Shown here: positions 9,781 to 19,735 of the stretch, in pieces | Layout: each line of letters begins with the position of its first letter | Numbering within the stretch: the first letter of the stretch is position 1 | Assembly (NCBI RefSeq): GCF_023101765.2 | Contig: NC_064233.1 | Coordinates: 3,433,501 to 3,497,500, forward strand | Direction: 5' to 3' | DNA length: 64,000 nt | Source: Spodoptera frugiperda | Lineage: Eukaryota; Arthropoda; Insecta; Lepidoptera; Noctuidae | Made by a program: the position numbers and the translations under genes | Notes under the pieces: generated by a model | Databases searched by the model: none | Told to the model about the DNA's origin: nothing | The model's input: only the letters and a program-made list of their open reading frames with translations

Positions 9781-10760
9781 TTAAAAGCGCAAGATATCGT
9801 TGTCTCAGAGCTACAGCATGTCTAAAGATATCAGAAGACATCGCAAGATATCGTTGCGTTTGTGGTACAGCATGTCAAGGTCTTAGACACAAGACCAAGT
9901 CAGGTAACGAAAAGCGACATTCAACACATGTATACAATCCTGTACTGGAGATATTTTAAAGGCTCTCACACCAAAAATTAGTACATATTACTAACGATAA
10001 GAGGGACGGGCAGATAAAGTTGTCGCGAAGAAAAGTAGGCGACATACATAAACAACGTGTGGCGAAGTAACAATGACTATAAGACCGAATTAAGACAATG
10101 ATACACAGATGTCATGTTCAGACAATACCCTGTTTAATATCGCCAACTAACATAATAAAGACATCAGAAATGCTGTAAACAGCCAAGGAAATTTATGAGA
10201 AAATTAACGGACCTGAGTAGCAGAGAGATAGATAGATTCTACAACGAGCCTTACTTGTTCTACATCAATATAAGAATAGAAGTCAAGGAAACACTTAAAG
10301 CCGCGTGGCTCACTACAACTGCGAGTATAGATAGTGGAAGCTATCAACTCACACATGAGAGCCCACACTCGACAACTGACGACTATGGTGGACATCATGA
10401 CATGAACACGTGCCACTAACATTGACGACAGTTACAAGAAGCAAACAAAACTATACAACTACAAAATCAGTTTTACTAACAGCACATCAAGGTGATATAA
10501 TATAAGTAATTCGTACTAAGTCATAGTGTACACGAAATATCTTTGATGCAGAAATGAACATAAAGAAAGAGTCTGTAACTTCCAATCCACATTTCACAAT
10601 TTCTGTGGAAGTTCCTTATTGTACGAATGGAAGGTATTACTGACTCGCACCATTTTGTTAAACGTACACAAACAGTTGTAAAGACGATAACCAATCTAAA
10701 GGACATCACTGGGGAGCATAGCAATTGCTAAAGTGCATGACAAAGAGCAAATAAGAAACT
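9781..10760 (+). repeat. M6 plus M5, copy 2
   Basis: M6 carries box A near 9811 and again near 9872, and tactggagatatttt. M5 starts near 10016 with gcagataaagttgtcgcg. Box D is near 10205 in frame with a 74-residue reading (TDLSSREID), and box A is at 10479-10493. The 74-residue frame is open only because the gggca string found in most copies after ttctaca is missing here. I regard it as accidental. The 3' part has caatttctgtggaag and acacaaacagttg. Confidence 0.75.
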
Positions 10761-11033
10761 CAAATATACAACAATATAAGAAAGTAAAGGCTTAATGTAA
10801 GGGATATAAAGATGTTTATGTACAGATGTATGGTCATTAACAAGCCAGAAGATCATCTGACACTAAAATACCTGAAACAGACCTGAGTAGGTAGAGATAG
10901 ATGCGCGCACGAAACTTTACTGTATACGATAACTCCAGTAAGTGACGTTTGTAAACGAGTACTTCGTATTTGACTTACAGCACGTTAAGGTACTAACACA
11001 TAGTACGCGACATATATAAAACTATCTGAGAGA
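10761..11033 (+). repeat. Array leader of kinase module copy A
   Basis: This contains box D in the form cagacctgagtaggtagag near 10880, gatgcgcgcacgaaac, and box A (acagcacgttaaggt) at 10977-10991. It ends with cgacatatataaaact and the kinase ATG at 11034. The same leader precedes kinase copies B, C and D. tatataaaa could act as a TATA-like element, but it also begins modules without a following frame. Confidence 0.65.
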
Positions 11034-11438
11034 ATGCAGGGATATATAATGGAATACGTGCCTCATGAAGTGTACAATATAGTGCAGGCAAGGCGTAGCA
11101 ACAGACAAATATTTGGCCCCGAACACGTAAACTGTCTAATGACACAACTGCAGAGTGCCGTACAATATCTATACGGCAACGATGTTTTACACCGGGATCT
11201 CAAAACGACCAACATTCTACATTCTTCTGAAGGTGGCAGATTTTGGAATGGCCCAAGAATATGCTGGTACCGTCCGCCTGAACTACTGCTACTTAGCAAC
11301 ACATGCGGCACTCCTATACACATGTACAGTGTTGGATGTATATTTGCAGAATTTATCAATTTCCAGCCACTGCTTCCCGGTACATCTCAGTCGAATCAGT
11401 TGATAATCCGAAATAAATCGGTTTATAAAATTGATTGA
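11034..11438 (+). pseudogene. CDK10/11-like kinase fragment, copy A
   Basis: The frame covers the middle of a protein kinase: IMEYVPHEVYNIV (hinge), the catalytic loop HRDLKTTN at residues 53-60, WYRPPELL at 78-85, MYSVGCIFAEF at 97-107 and PLLPGTSQ at 112-119. The spacing and the PPELL and PLLPGTS motifs resemble CDK10/CDK11. The DFG region (VADFGMAQEYAG) is in the +1 frame at about 11240-11280, so the copy has two compensating frame changes there and lacks a normal activation segment. There is no ATP-binding lobe. It is a broken fragment shared by all copies, so the damage predates amplification. Confidence 0.85.
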
Positions 11439-11806
11439 TCAGTCGACAGCACATTAAAGTAACCTGTGGTAGTACAAAGTACAGAAATACACGTAGATAA
11501 TGGAATTGAAGCAGCGATGTATGGACGTCATGTAGTTACCACCAACAAATGATACTCAAGATATGGAAATGACGAGTGATGTAGTTCTGTCTAACAGAAC
11601 ATTATGTACTCTATTAGCACAAGGGACATTGAGTGGTAAAATAAGTACAGGTGGGTCGTTTTTTGAATACATCAGAATTTCCTGTGCTAGTCGCGACAGG
11701 CGGTCGGACGGTGGTCGCGCAAGATCGACTTGCCAACTGTTATTCCACTACAGCACATCAAAGTACAAATCTAAAGTAAGCGACATACACAAAACTCGAG
11801 TGTGGT
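11439..11806 (+). repeat. Kinase-to-M3 linker with box A and box C
   Basis: Box A variants (acagcacattaaagt near 11447 and acagcacatcaaagt near 11752) bracket box C (gatactcaagatatgg, near 11551). A frame opened at box C reads through GTLSGKISTGGSFFEYIRIS and is also open in copies at 16249 and 35206. I do not recognise it. The linker order kinase, box A, box C, box A, M3 is the same at 16.2 and 35.1 kb. Confidence 0.65.
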
Positions 11807-12094
11807 TTGCAGTTCATGATACAGAGCCGTGATAGTGGTGTAGTGCCAAAGTTCGCGCAAATCAAGCCTGTAAAGTGCATTCGGGGTTACGAAAAATTCT
11901 TCCGCGTCGCGAGCGAGAAACTTCTACGTCACGCAATCTCGGACTACCGGCGCAAACTAGTGTTTGCTAATAATCGTGTGTACGAGTTACACCTACAGTT
12001 ATCGCGGACGTTGGATGTTAGGCTATGGAATGTTTTGGATGCGATGACCTACAACCGTACAGAAAGCATCGGGGAAAGCACTACACGTAGGTAA
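11807..12094 (+). pseudogene. M3 ORF, copy 2, truncated by a stop
   Basis: This matches the 129-residue M3 ORF at 3651 but ends at residue 95 where the codon after TTRR is a stop (ggtaaaatg). Several substitutions change residues (for example ALDVGL to TLDVRL). The remaining downstream sequence is still recognisable up to about 12195, followed by box A near 12266. Confidence 0.6.
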
Positions 12095-13060
12095 AATGAT
12101 AAAAAAAATGTAACAGCCGAGAAACTGCATCTATTAACGAGATGGAAAATCAAAGAGCCCAAAGAAATATAAATGGCTCTAATAAAGTGGTGTAGATATT
12201 CGAACTGAAAATCGGTAAAATATAGTACATTGTGTACACAGGTTTAAGTAAAGGTTTCTCAGAGCTACAGCATGTCAAGGTCTTAGACACAAGACCAAGT
12301 CTGTAAACGAAATGTGACGTTCCACACATAATTGGAGTCGTCATTTAGGGCATTTCATTCTAGAAATTGAATTGTTGAAAGAAGAAATGGAATCGCAATA
12401 AACTCAAAGAGACACAATAAGACTTTCCAGATTATAGAACATTAAGGAGCAGTTAGAGACTTTGACTCACCTCGCTATATCTTTAAGAACGGATATACGT
12501 GCGTATGTCGCCAAGATACGGATCTGAGTAGCAGTGAGACAGGCAACTCAGGGTCAGTCACTAAAGGTTTAACAGTATAGTATGCGACTTCGATGACAAC
12601 AAATCCACAGTACGTTGAGTTCGACTATACTGACGTCATCATAAGAATGACTGCCTGATTCGGCAAAATATATATTGCGATTTGGAGGACACAGCACATC
12701 AAGACAACGAAATATACTACTTAAACCTTAAATAGAAACTGCGGGCTACTCTTAAGGAACTGAACAGGTCAAAACAGCTGTGTAGCCAATTACTCCAGGA
12801 ACGAGATGATAATGAAGTAGAAACAACAGTAATCCAACTTATTTTAAAGATTTTTTAAGGAAATTATTGGAAATACATAACATCTTATAGACATTGAAAC
12901 AAAAATTAAAAACTTGAAAGATGTACCATATCGAGACAGCACATCAAGGTCCTAAACCCAAGACTGACTCTATAAGTAATTATCGACATCCTACACATGT
13001 CAACTAAATACTGACGTATGCATCTTTGACGACAAATCTGTGGCGCCGTATTAAAACTTA
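12095..13060 (+). repeat. M4 module, decayed coiled-coil piece
   Basis: After box A near 12266 the module carries gttgaaagaagaaatgga, box D (acggatctgagtagcag) near 12517, box A near 12688 and a decayed coiled-coil segment near 12740-12820 that reads LKELNRSKQLCSQLLQERDD, related to the MILTRK family. Another box A is near 12936. The module recurs at 17.1, 35.85, 42.45, 48.85 and 58.55 kb. No intact gene. Confidence 0.7.
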
Positions 13061-13492
13061 AACCTGGGTCCCGGTGAGCTCGTGGAAATAGCGAGTCTCA
13101 GTAACAGGCATGATTACTTGGACATTTTACAAAATGTCATGTTGCCGACTGTGCGGGTTGCTTATCAGCACGAACATATTTATTTCGTGCAGGATAATAG
13201 CGCAGTCCACCGCGCACGGATCGTGCAAAACTGGTTCCAAAACCAAGTAAACATGACTGTTATTGATTGGCCAGCAAAAAGCCCCGATTTAAACCCCATA
13301 GAAAATCTGTGGGGTCATATGGTGCTAAACTGGGACTAATCGGAAATTAAATCTAAAGCCAATTTGGACGACGTAGTAATGTCGACCTGGGAGTCATTAC
13401 GCGGTAGCAACATTTGCGCGAACATGGTACAAAGCATGAGCAGAAGCTTGCAAGAGGTAATAGACCGAGAGGGTTTACCCACTCACTACTAA
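13061..13492 (+). pseudogene. Tc1-like transposase, C-terminal half, copy 1
   Basis: The frame has QDNSAVHRARIV (second catalytic Asp region) and WPAKSPDLNPIENLWG, whose Glu is the third catalytic residue of a Tc1/mariner-type enzyme. A stop after MVLNWD at 13337 breaks it, and homology continues to a natural-looking stop at about 13490 (THY). It joins array sequence on the left at aacctgggtcccggtg, the same point at which the 49.4 kb copy begins. The N-terminal half is absent here. Confidence 0.85.
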
Positions 13493-13512
13493 ACTTAATT
13501 CAGATTTAGACA

Positions 13513-13669
13513 GGCTCAGTAACTGATTCAGAAATCGAAACAAGTCAGCGCTGACCCAAAACATTCGTGTAGGAATTTAATGCTAGCAGCATGAAGTTCA
13601 AATTTATTTGTATTGTTTTTTTTTGGGTCAGTGCTGACTTATATCGATTTCTGAATCAGTTACTGAGCC
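13513..13669. repeat. 46-bp inverted repeat after the transposase
   Basis: Arms at 13513-13558 and 13624-13669 are near-perfect reverse complements (about 43 of 46 positions) around a 65-base spacer. A second copy follows the transposase at 49865-50014, with four bases missing from the right arm. Because it lies just past the stop, it may be a subterminal part of the transposon end or a separate insertion. Confidence 0.8.
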
Positions 13670-13815
13670 AAATTATATACAGTCCAAATTGACTACAATG
13701 TTAATATTTTTAAAATAATATTAAAATGCAGTCTAGACAAAACCTGTGATAAAACGGTAAAGTGATTATATTGTTATGCGGTTAGAAATTGTTATAATTT
13801 CACAATCTGAATACA
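13670..13815 (+). other. Transposon 3' flank, AT-rich
   Basis: This stretch is shared with 50.02-50.15 kb (tatgcggttagaaattg), after which the two copies diverge at aatttc. The point of divergence probably marks the end of the Tc1-related segment. No gene is visible. Confidence 0.5.
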
Positions 13816-14870
13816 AGCAATGATATACATATGTAGCACAGGGATATGACATATTACTACAAAACATGGACAAAGTGCTACTGGCTCAGGGCATGGGGAG
13901 GTCCACTTACAGTTGTCATAGGCTAAAATACGTAGCAGTGTGAAGTACAATGTGTTTTATTTGATTGCAAAAGACATGGTTGACAGATACAACCATCGAT
14001 TGATACGTAGAGAGTCACAAACAGCACGTCAAGACGTTCGAACAAAGTGGGAAAAGCACTCCATTACTATCCATTACATATCAGTGAATAATGACGACGA
14101 ATAGTAAGGAGCAAACTCTATTCAGCGACAAGAGAAACAGTTTCTCAAACCTTGATCACTCAATGTACACACTACCGACACTCAAACTGTGGGAACAACT
14201 GGTCAGTGCTTACAGAGTTGTGCTTCGAGTCACAGCAGATAAAGGTCACGAAGAAAAGTAGGCGACATACATAAACAACGTGTGGCGAAGTAACAATGAC
14301 TATAAGACCGAATTAAGACAATGATACACAGATGTCATGTTCAGACAATACCCTGTTTAATATCGCCAACTAACATAATAAAGACATCAGAAATGCTGTA
14401 AAAAGCTAAAGAAATTTATGAGAAAATTAACGGACCTGAGTAGCAGAGAGATAGATAGATTCTACAACGAGCCTTACTTGTTCTACAGGGCATCAATATA
14501 AGAATAGAAGTCAAGGAAACACTTGAAGCCGCGTGCCTCACTACAACTGCGAGTATAGATAGTGGAAGCTATCAATTCACACATGAGAGCCCACACTCGG
14601 CAACGAATGACTACGGTCAACAGCACATCAAGGTGATATATTAAAGTAATTCGTACTAAGTCATAGTGTACACGAAATATCTTTGATGTAGAAATGAACA
14701 TAAAGAAAGAGTCTGTAACTTCCAATCCACATTTCACAATTTCTGTGGAAGTTCCTTATTGTACGAATGGAAGGTATTACTGACTCGCACCATTTTGTTA
14801 AACGTACACAAACAGTTGTGAGGATAATAACCAATCTAAAGGACATCACTGGGGAGCATAGCAATTGCTA
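13816..14870 (+). repeat. M8 followed by M5, copy 3
   Basis: M8 carries acaaagtgctactggctcag, a box A form (acagcacgtcaagacg) near 14022 and ctcaaactgtgggaac. It joins M5 at acagcagataaaggtc (near 14233). Box D is near 14431 and box A near 14622, preceded here by a variable stretch (cggcaacgaatgactacgg) that replaces the usual catcatgacatgaac sequence. The M8-M5 order is repeated at 18.8, 50.6, 54.66 and 57.06 kb. Confidence 0.8.
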
Positions 14871-15788
14871 AAGTGCATGACAAAGAGCAAATAAGAAACT
14901 CAAATATAAAACAATATAAGAAAGTAAAGGCATAATGTAAGGGATATAAAGATGTTTATATTATTATGAAACAAAAAGTGTCTTGCGCTGGACCTCGAGT
15001 GCAGACACACGGAGAAGAATTCAGCAAACAGATAAACAATCTGTAAGTACGTATTACGACGCTGCTGGAGACGTAATGGGATATATGATGGCTCAACCAA
15101 GACGGTGGAATGGAGATGTCGACATAGCACTGCTACAAACGACTAATGTCGATGCCAGAATATTAAAACAAGATGTGAACTATGTGCAGTGTCGTACAGC
15201 ATGCCAAGGTCCAAACATGTTGACTGAGGACACACAAATGTGGGAATGACAGACGCAGACGTACGTATCAAGTACAAAATACACAGTACAGTTAAACCAA
15301 GATCAGTAAGTTCCAGGAGTAAGTTGGAAATATAAACGAACACCTACAGATGATCAATAACAAGCCAGAAGATTATCTGACACTCAAATACCTGATACAG
15401 ACCTGAGTAGGTGGAGATAGACGATTATGTTTGGACATCGCACAACAGAACTACATCATCACAGTGTTAGGCTAGAAACATCAACTACAAATCAAATGCT
15501 AGGTTTGGCAGAGGACGCATAAAAACAAAATAAAAGAAATAAAAACAAGTTCAGTTATAAACGAACAGGTCCTGGTTAACGAGCCGACAAGAGCTTGAAA
15601 CATAAAGAGACCCCAACATAAGCATTTCGGAACAGACCTGAGTAGGTAGAGATAGATGCGCGCACGAAACTTTACTGTATACGATAACTCCAGTAAGTGA
15701 CGTTTGTAAACGAGTACTTCGTGTTCGAATTACAGCACGTTAAGGTACTAACACATAGTACGCGACATATATAAAACTATCTGAGAGA
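14871..15788 (+). repeat. M9 and neighbouring modules, leader of kinase copy B
   Basis: M9 (gtgtcttgcgctggacc) starts near 14978 and box A (acagcatgccaaggt) is near 15197, followed 25 bases on by a box C homologue (gaggacacacaaatgtggg). Box D in the cagacctgagtagg form occurs near 15401 and 15630. Box A (acagcacgttaaggt) before the kinase is near 15733. Frames here are stop-limited and repeat-derived. Confidence 0.7.
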
Positions 15789-16187
15789 ATGCAGGGATAT
15801 ATAATGGAATACGTGGCTTATGAAGTGTACAATATAGTGCAGGCAAGGCGTAGCAACAGACAAATATTTGGCCCCGAACACGTAAACTGTCTAATGACAC
15901 AACTGCAGAGTGCCGTACAATATCTATACGATGTTTTACACCGGGATCTCAAAACGACCAACATTCTACATTCTTCTGAAGGTGGCAGATTTCGGAATGG
16001 CCCAAGAATATGCTGGTACCGTCCGCCTGAACTACTGCTACTTAGCAACACATGCGGCACTCCTATACACATGTACAGTGTTGGATGTATATTTGCAGAA
16101 TTTATCAATTTCCAGCCACTGCTTCCCGGTACATCTCAGTCGAATCAGTTGATAATCCGAATTAAATCGGTTTATAAAATTGATTGA
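15789..16187 (+). pseudogene. CDK10/11-like kinase fragment, copy B
   Basis: Nearly identical to copy A at 11034 but missing two codons (Gly-Asn) just before VLHRDLKTTN, and with PHE changed to YE in the hinge (VAYEVYN). It carries the same frame change around the DFG segment, which appears in another frame at 15910-16152. There is no ATP-binding lobe. The same leader and linker surround it as in copy A. Confidence 0.85.
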
Positions 16188-16533
16188 TCAGTCGACAGCA
16201 CATTAAAGTAACCTGTGGTACTACAAAGTATAGAAATAAACGTAGATAATGGAATTGAAGCAGCGATGTATGGGCATCGTGTCGTTACCAACAACAAATG
16301 ATACTCAAGATATGGAAATGACGAGTGATGTAGTTCCGACTAACAGAACATTATGTACTCTATTTGCACAAGGGACATTGAGTGGTAAAATAAGTACAGG
16401 TGGGTCGTTTTTTGAATACATCAGAATTTCCTGTGCTAGTCGCGACAGGTGTTGCCAACTGTTAATGCACTACAGCACATCAAAGTACAAATCTAAAGTA
16501 AAGTAAACGACATATATAAAACTCGAGTGTGGT
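16188..16533 (+). repeat. Kinase-to-M3 linker, copy 2
   Basis: Box A near 16195, box C near 16302 and box A near 16472 occur in the same order as at 11.45-11.77 kb. An 85-residue frame at 16249-16506 includes DTQDMEMTSDVV (box C in frame) and GKISTGGSFFEYIRIS. The copy at 11.7 kb has about 30 extra bases (cggtcggacggtgg) in the window before box A. Confidence 0.65.
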
Positions 16534-16923
16534 TTGCAGTTCATGATACAGAGCCGTGATAGTGGTGAAGTGCCAAAGTTTGCGCAAATCAAGCCTGTAA
16601 AGTGCATTCGGGGTTACGAGAAATTCTTCCGCGTCGCGAGCGAGAAACTCCTACGTCACGCAATCTCGGACTACCGGCGCAAACTAGTGTTTACTAATAA
16701 TCGTGTGTACGAGTTACACCTGCAGTTATCGCGGGCGTTGGATGTTGGGTTATGGAATGTGTTGGATGCGATGACGTACAACCGTAGACAAAGCATCGGG
16801 GAAAGCACTACACGTAGGCAAAATGATAAAAACAAATGTAACTGTCGAGAAACTGCATCTATTATCGAGCGGGAAAATCAAAGAGCCCAAGGAAATATAG
16901 ATGGCTCTTATAAACTGGTGTAG
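16534..16923 (+). CDS. M3 ORF, 129 residues, second full copy
   Basis: This matches the ORF at 3651-4040 over its full length with only a few substitutions (for example KKK to KNK, IELEN to IEREN, SNKVV to SYKLV). The function is not recognised. The start follows the box A linker, and the downstream sequence (gtagatagtcgaacc) is the same. The region has no other candidate start signal. Confidence 0.4.
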   Translation: MQFMIQSRDSGEVPKFAQIKPVKCIRGYEKFFRVASEKLLRHAISDYRRKLVFTNNRVYELHLQLSRALDVGLWNVLDAMTYNRRQSIGESTTRRQNDKNKCNCRETASIIERENQRAQGNIDGSYKLV

Positions 16924-17610
16924 ATAGTCGAACCGAAATTCGGTAAAATATAGTCCATGTGTACACAGGTTTAAGTGAAGGTTTCTCAGAGCTACAGCAT
17001 GTCAAGGTCTTAGACACAAGACCAAGTCTCTAAACGAAATGTGACATCCTACATATAATTGAAGTCGTTATTCAGGGCATTTTATTCTAGAAATTGTATT
17101 GTTGAAAGAAGAAATGGAAGCTTAGGACACTCAAAGAGACACAAAAAGACTTTCCAGATTATAGACCATTAAGGAGCAGTTGGAGACTTTGACTCACCTC
17201 ACTATATCTTTAAGAAACGGATATACCTGCGTATGTCACCAGGATCTGAGTAGCAGTGAGACAGGCATCTCAGGGTCAGTGACTAAAGGTTTAACAGTTT
17301 CAGTGTACGACAACGAGGAAACCAAGTCGAAAGCACGACAATAGCACGTCAAGGACTTCGACTATAGTTAAAAACTATTATTGGAATATTCAGCTATATA
17401 GGAGATATACTCAAGACATGTAGGTAGTAGTAATATCATTTTTGAATCAAGTGAGTGAGGAAAACATACAAAATTATCAGCTGACAGCACGTTAAGGTAC
17501 TAACACATAGTACGCGACATACATTGTACATGTGTAATGGTTAAGGCAAAATGTGGAGAAACTGTAAACTTCGTTAACACCTCCAGCCGACGTCAGCTGT
17601 TCCAGTGTAA
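16924..17610 (+). repeat. M4-type and aaatgtggag modules
   Basis: Box A is near 16997, gttgaaagaagaaatgga near 17101, box D (aggatctgagtagcag) near 17242, and a box A variant (atagcacgtcaagga) near 17340. Box A (acagcacgttaaggt) near 17484 leads into aaatgtggagaaactgtaaac. It ends abruptly in ctccagccgacgtcagctg, a piece of M1, before the SINE-like repeat. Confidence 0.65.
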
Positions 17611-17760
17611 AAGGTACATACATACATACATACATACATAACCTCACGCCTGTCTCCCATGGGGGTAGGCAGAGACAATGAACGCCAATTGCCACGGTTC
17701 TTACACACTTCTTTCGCTTCATCAACAGTCATCAGTCTTTTCATGCATTTCATGTAAAAG
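17611..17760 (-). repeat. Lepidopteran SINE-like repeat with catacata tail
   Basis: A (cata)n run at about 17616-17640 is followed by cctcacgcctgtctcccatg and ggggtaggcagagacaatg. I recognise this as a common dispersed repeat in moth genomes. The (cata)n end suggests the 3' end lies left, so the element reads on the minus strand. A related string (tgcctgtctcccatcagggt) is part of module M13 at 19.85, 38.01 and 58.17 kb. Confidence 0.65.
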
Positions 17761-17780
17761 GTATTAGTCTTTTTATGATG

Positions 17781-17946
17781 AATGCTAGCTATTTTTTTTT
17801 TTTTTTTTTTTTAAATAAACAAACAATCCGCAGACATGTCGTCCGCGCCCTTTTTCATGCATTTATTAGAATTATAATTGCGTTGGTTACAAAATTATTG
17901 TGTTCGGCTCTTTTTCTTAAAATTAAACTTATTAATCTACGTGAGT

Positions 17947-17987
<41 letters not shown>

Positions 17988-18281
17988 TTTATTTCATGCT
18001 TATACTACCACTAAAAATACCACTTCTTAATTCTAGAGGACAATGTCTGCGTGGCAGAGAGTGTCGTTCACATCCTCGAATGAGTGCGATCGACAAACTC
18101 TGCGGCGCAGTTACAATTTGATTTTATACTAAAGAGGAGGAGAAAGGATGTCAAGTTGTTTGTCTTTTTGCCAGGGACTCAGCCAGCTTCAGCAGAGGTT
18201 CTATGACGCTGGCGTCCCGATGTTGCATGGCCGTTTTTAAGTTGTATTCGACGACCGTTTTCGTCGGCAATGCTTGCTATT
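17781..18281 (-). mobile_element. Retroposed polyadenylated copy with target-site duplication
   Basis: The insertion is flanked by near-identical 13-base copies (aatgctagctatt at 17781-17793 and aatgcttgctatt at 18269-18281). The site is present once, unfilled, at 56.55 kb. Read on the minus strand it ends in poly(A) (plus-strand T-run at about 17792-17812). A second A-tract (17950-17982) follows an AATAAA signal at 17988-17993. The 5'-truncated open frame ends at the stop at 18151-18153 with PLLKLAESLAKRQTT as its C-terminus. I do not recognise the source gene. It fits LINE-mediated retroposition. Confidence 0.75.
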
Positions 18282-18815
18282 GGCAATTTACAGATACAAT
18301 AGTACTGTCAACACTAGGTCGGTGATCAAAGGATTTACCGTAAAAGCGACAAAACGCGCTGTTCTTTCACCAACAGCACGTCAAGGAGTGTGACTCAAGT
18401 TAAAAACTATATTATAGGTAAATTCAGTTACATAGGGGATATACTCAAGATATGGGAACTGTACACCAGTAATACAGTGCAAGCTATGATTTACAGCATC
18501 ACATACAAGTGCTACCAGAATCACCAGATTCTGGTAGCACTTGGTACTCTGGTACACCAGTACCAAAATTGTGCTTTGAACTTTTTAATAATAAGCCGAG
18601 GCCCTCAAGAGTAGATGTAATAATTTACAATTATTACATGTACAAAATCAATGTTAGAATATTAAAGAAAGATGTGGAATCTGTTCAGTGTTGTACAGCA
18701 TGTCAAGGTGTTAGACACAAGTACAAGTCCGTAAACGAAACGCGACATTCCACACATGTTAACTGAGGATCCACAAAATGTACGAACGGCAGAGATGAAC
18801 AATGTATGGCACAGA
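18282..18815 (+). repeat. Array modules with a fresh hairpin
   Basis: Box A variants are near 18374 and 18697, and box C (atactcaagatatggg) near 18440. The gctatgatttacagcatc module also occurs at 5.09, 22.58, 56.76 and 59.79 kb. The inverted repeat at 18508-18541 is absent from those copies. No gene is seen. Confidence 0.7.
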
Positions 18816-19735
18816 ATGATATACATATGTAGCACAGGGATATGACATATTACTACAAAACATGGACAAAGTGCTACTGGCTCAGGGCATGGGGAGGTAC
18901 ACTTACAGTTGTCATAGGCTAAAATACGTAGCAGTGTGAAGTACAATGTGTTTTATTTGATTGCAAAAGACATGGTTGACAGATACAACCATCGATTGAT
19001 ACGTAGAGAGTCATAAACAGCACGTCAAGACGTTCGAACAAAGTGGGAAAAGCACTCCATTACTATCCATTACATATCAGTGAATAATGACGACGAATAG
19101 TAAGGAGCAAACTCTATTCAGCGACAAGAGAAACAGTTTCTCAAACCTTGATCACTCAATGTACACACTACCGACACTCAAACTGTGGGAACAACTGGTC
19201 AGTGCTTACAGAGTTGTGCTTCGAGTCACAGCAGATAAAGGCCGCGAAGAAAAGTAGGCGACATACATAAACAACGTGTGGCGAAGTAACAATGACTATA
19301 AGACCGAATTAAGACAATGATACACAGATGTCATGTTCAGACAATACCCTGTTTAATATCGCCAACTAACATAATAAAGACATCAGAAATGCTGTAAAAA
19401 GCTAGAGAGATTTATGAGAAAATTAACGGACCTGAGTAGCAGAGAGATAGATAGATTCTACAACGAGCCTTACTTGTTCTACAGGGCATCAATATAAGAA
19501 TAGAAGTCAAGGAAACACTTGAAGCCGCGTGCCTCACTACAACTGCGTGTATAGATAGTGGAAGCTATCAACTCACACATGAGAGCCCACACCCGGTAAC
19601 TAACGACAGTGGTCTACAGCGCATCAAGGTGATATATTAAAGTAATTCGTACTAAGTCATAGTGTACACGAAATATCTTTGATGTAGAAATGAACATAAA
19701 GAAAGAGTCTGTAACTTCCAATCCACATTTAATAA
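18816..19735 (+). repeat. M8 followed by M5, copy 4
   Basis: The layout is as at 13.8-14.85 kb. Box A form acagcacgtcaagacg is near 19017, M5 starts near 19228, box D is near 19428, and the box A here reads acagcgcatcaaggt near 19615. The stretch just 5' of box A (cggtaactaacgacagtgg) differs from every other M5 copy. Confidence 0.75.

Noticed and set aside
10195..10419. A 74-residue ORF beginning MRKLTDLSSREID as a gene
   Set aside because: Sister M5 copies carry five extra bases (gggca) that break the frame, and the opposite strand has an equally long frame. It is repeat-derived.
10979..11033. tatataaaact before the kinase as a virus-like or promoter element
   Set aside because: The string is fixed because the leader is copied with the module. 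It is not specific to modules with open frames, and there is no transcript evidence here.
11034..11438. A functional protein kinase gene
   Set aside because: The ATP-binding lobe is absent, the DFG segment is in another frame, the activation segment is shortened, and all copies share these defects.
17775..17984. A plus-strand 69-residue ORF with poly-Phe ends
   Set aside because: It is the antisense of two poly(A) tracts of the retrocopy on the minus strand.
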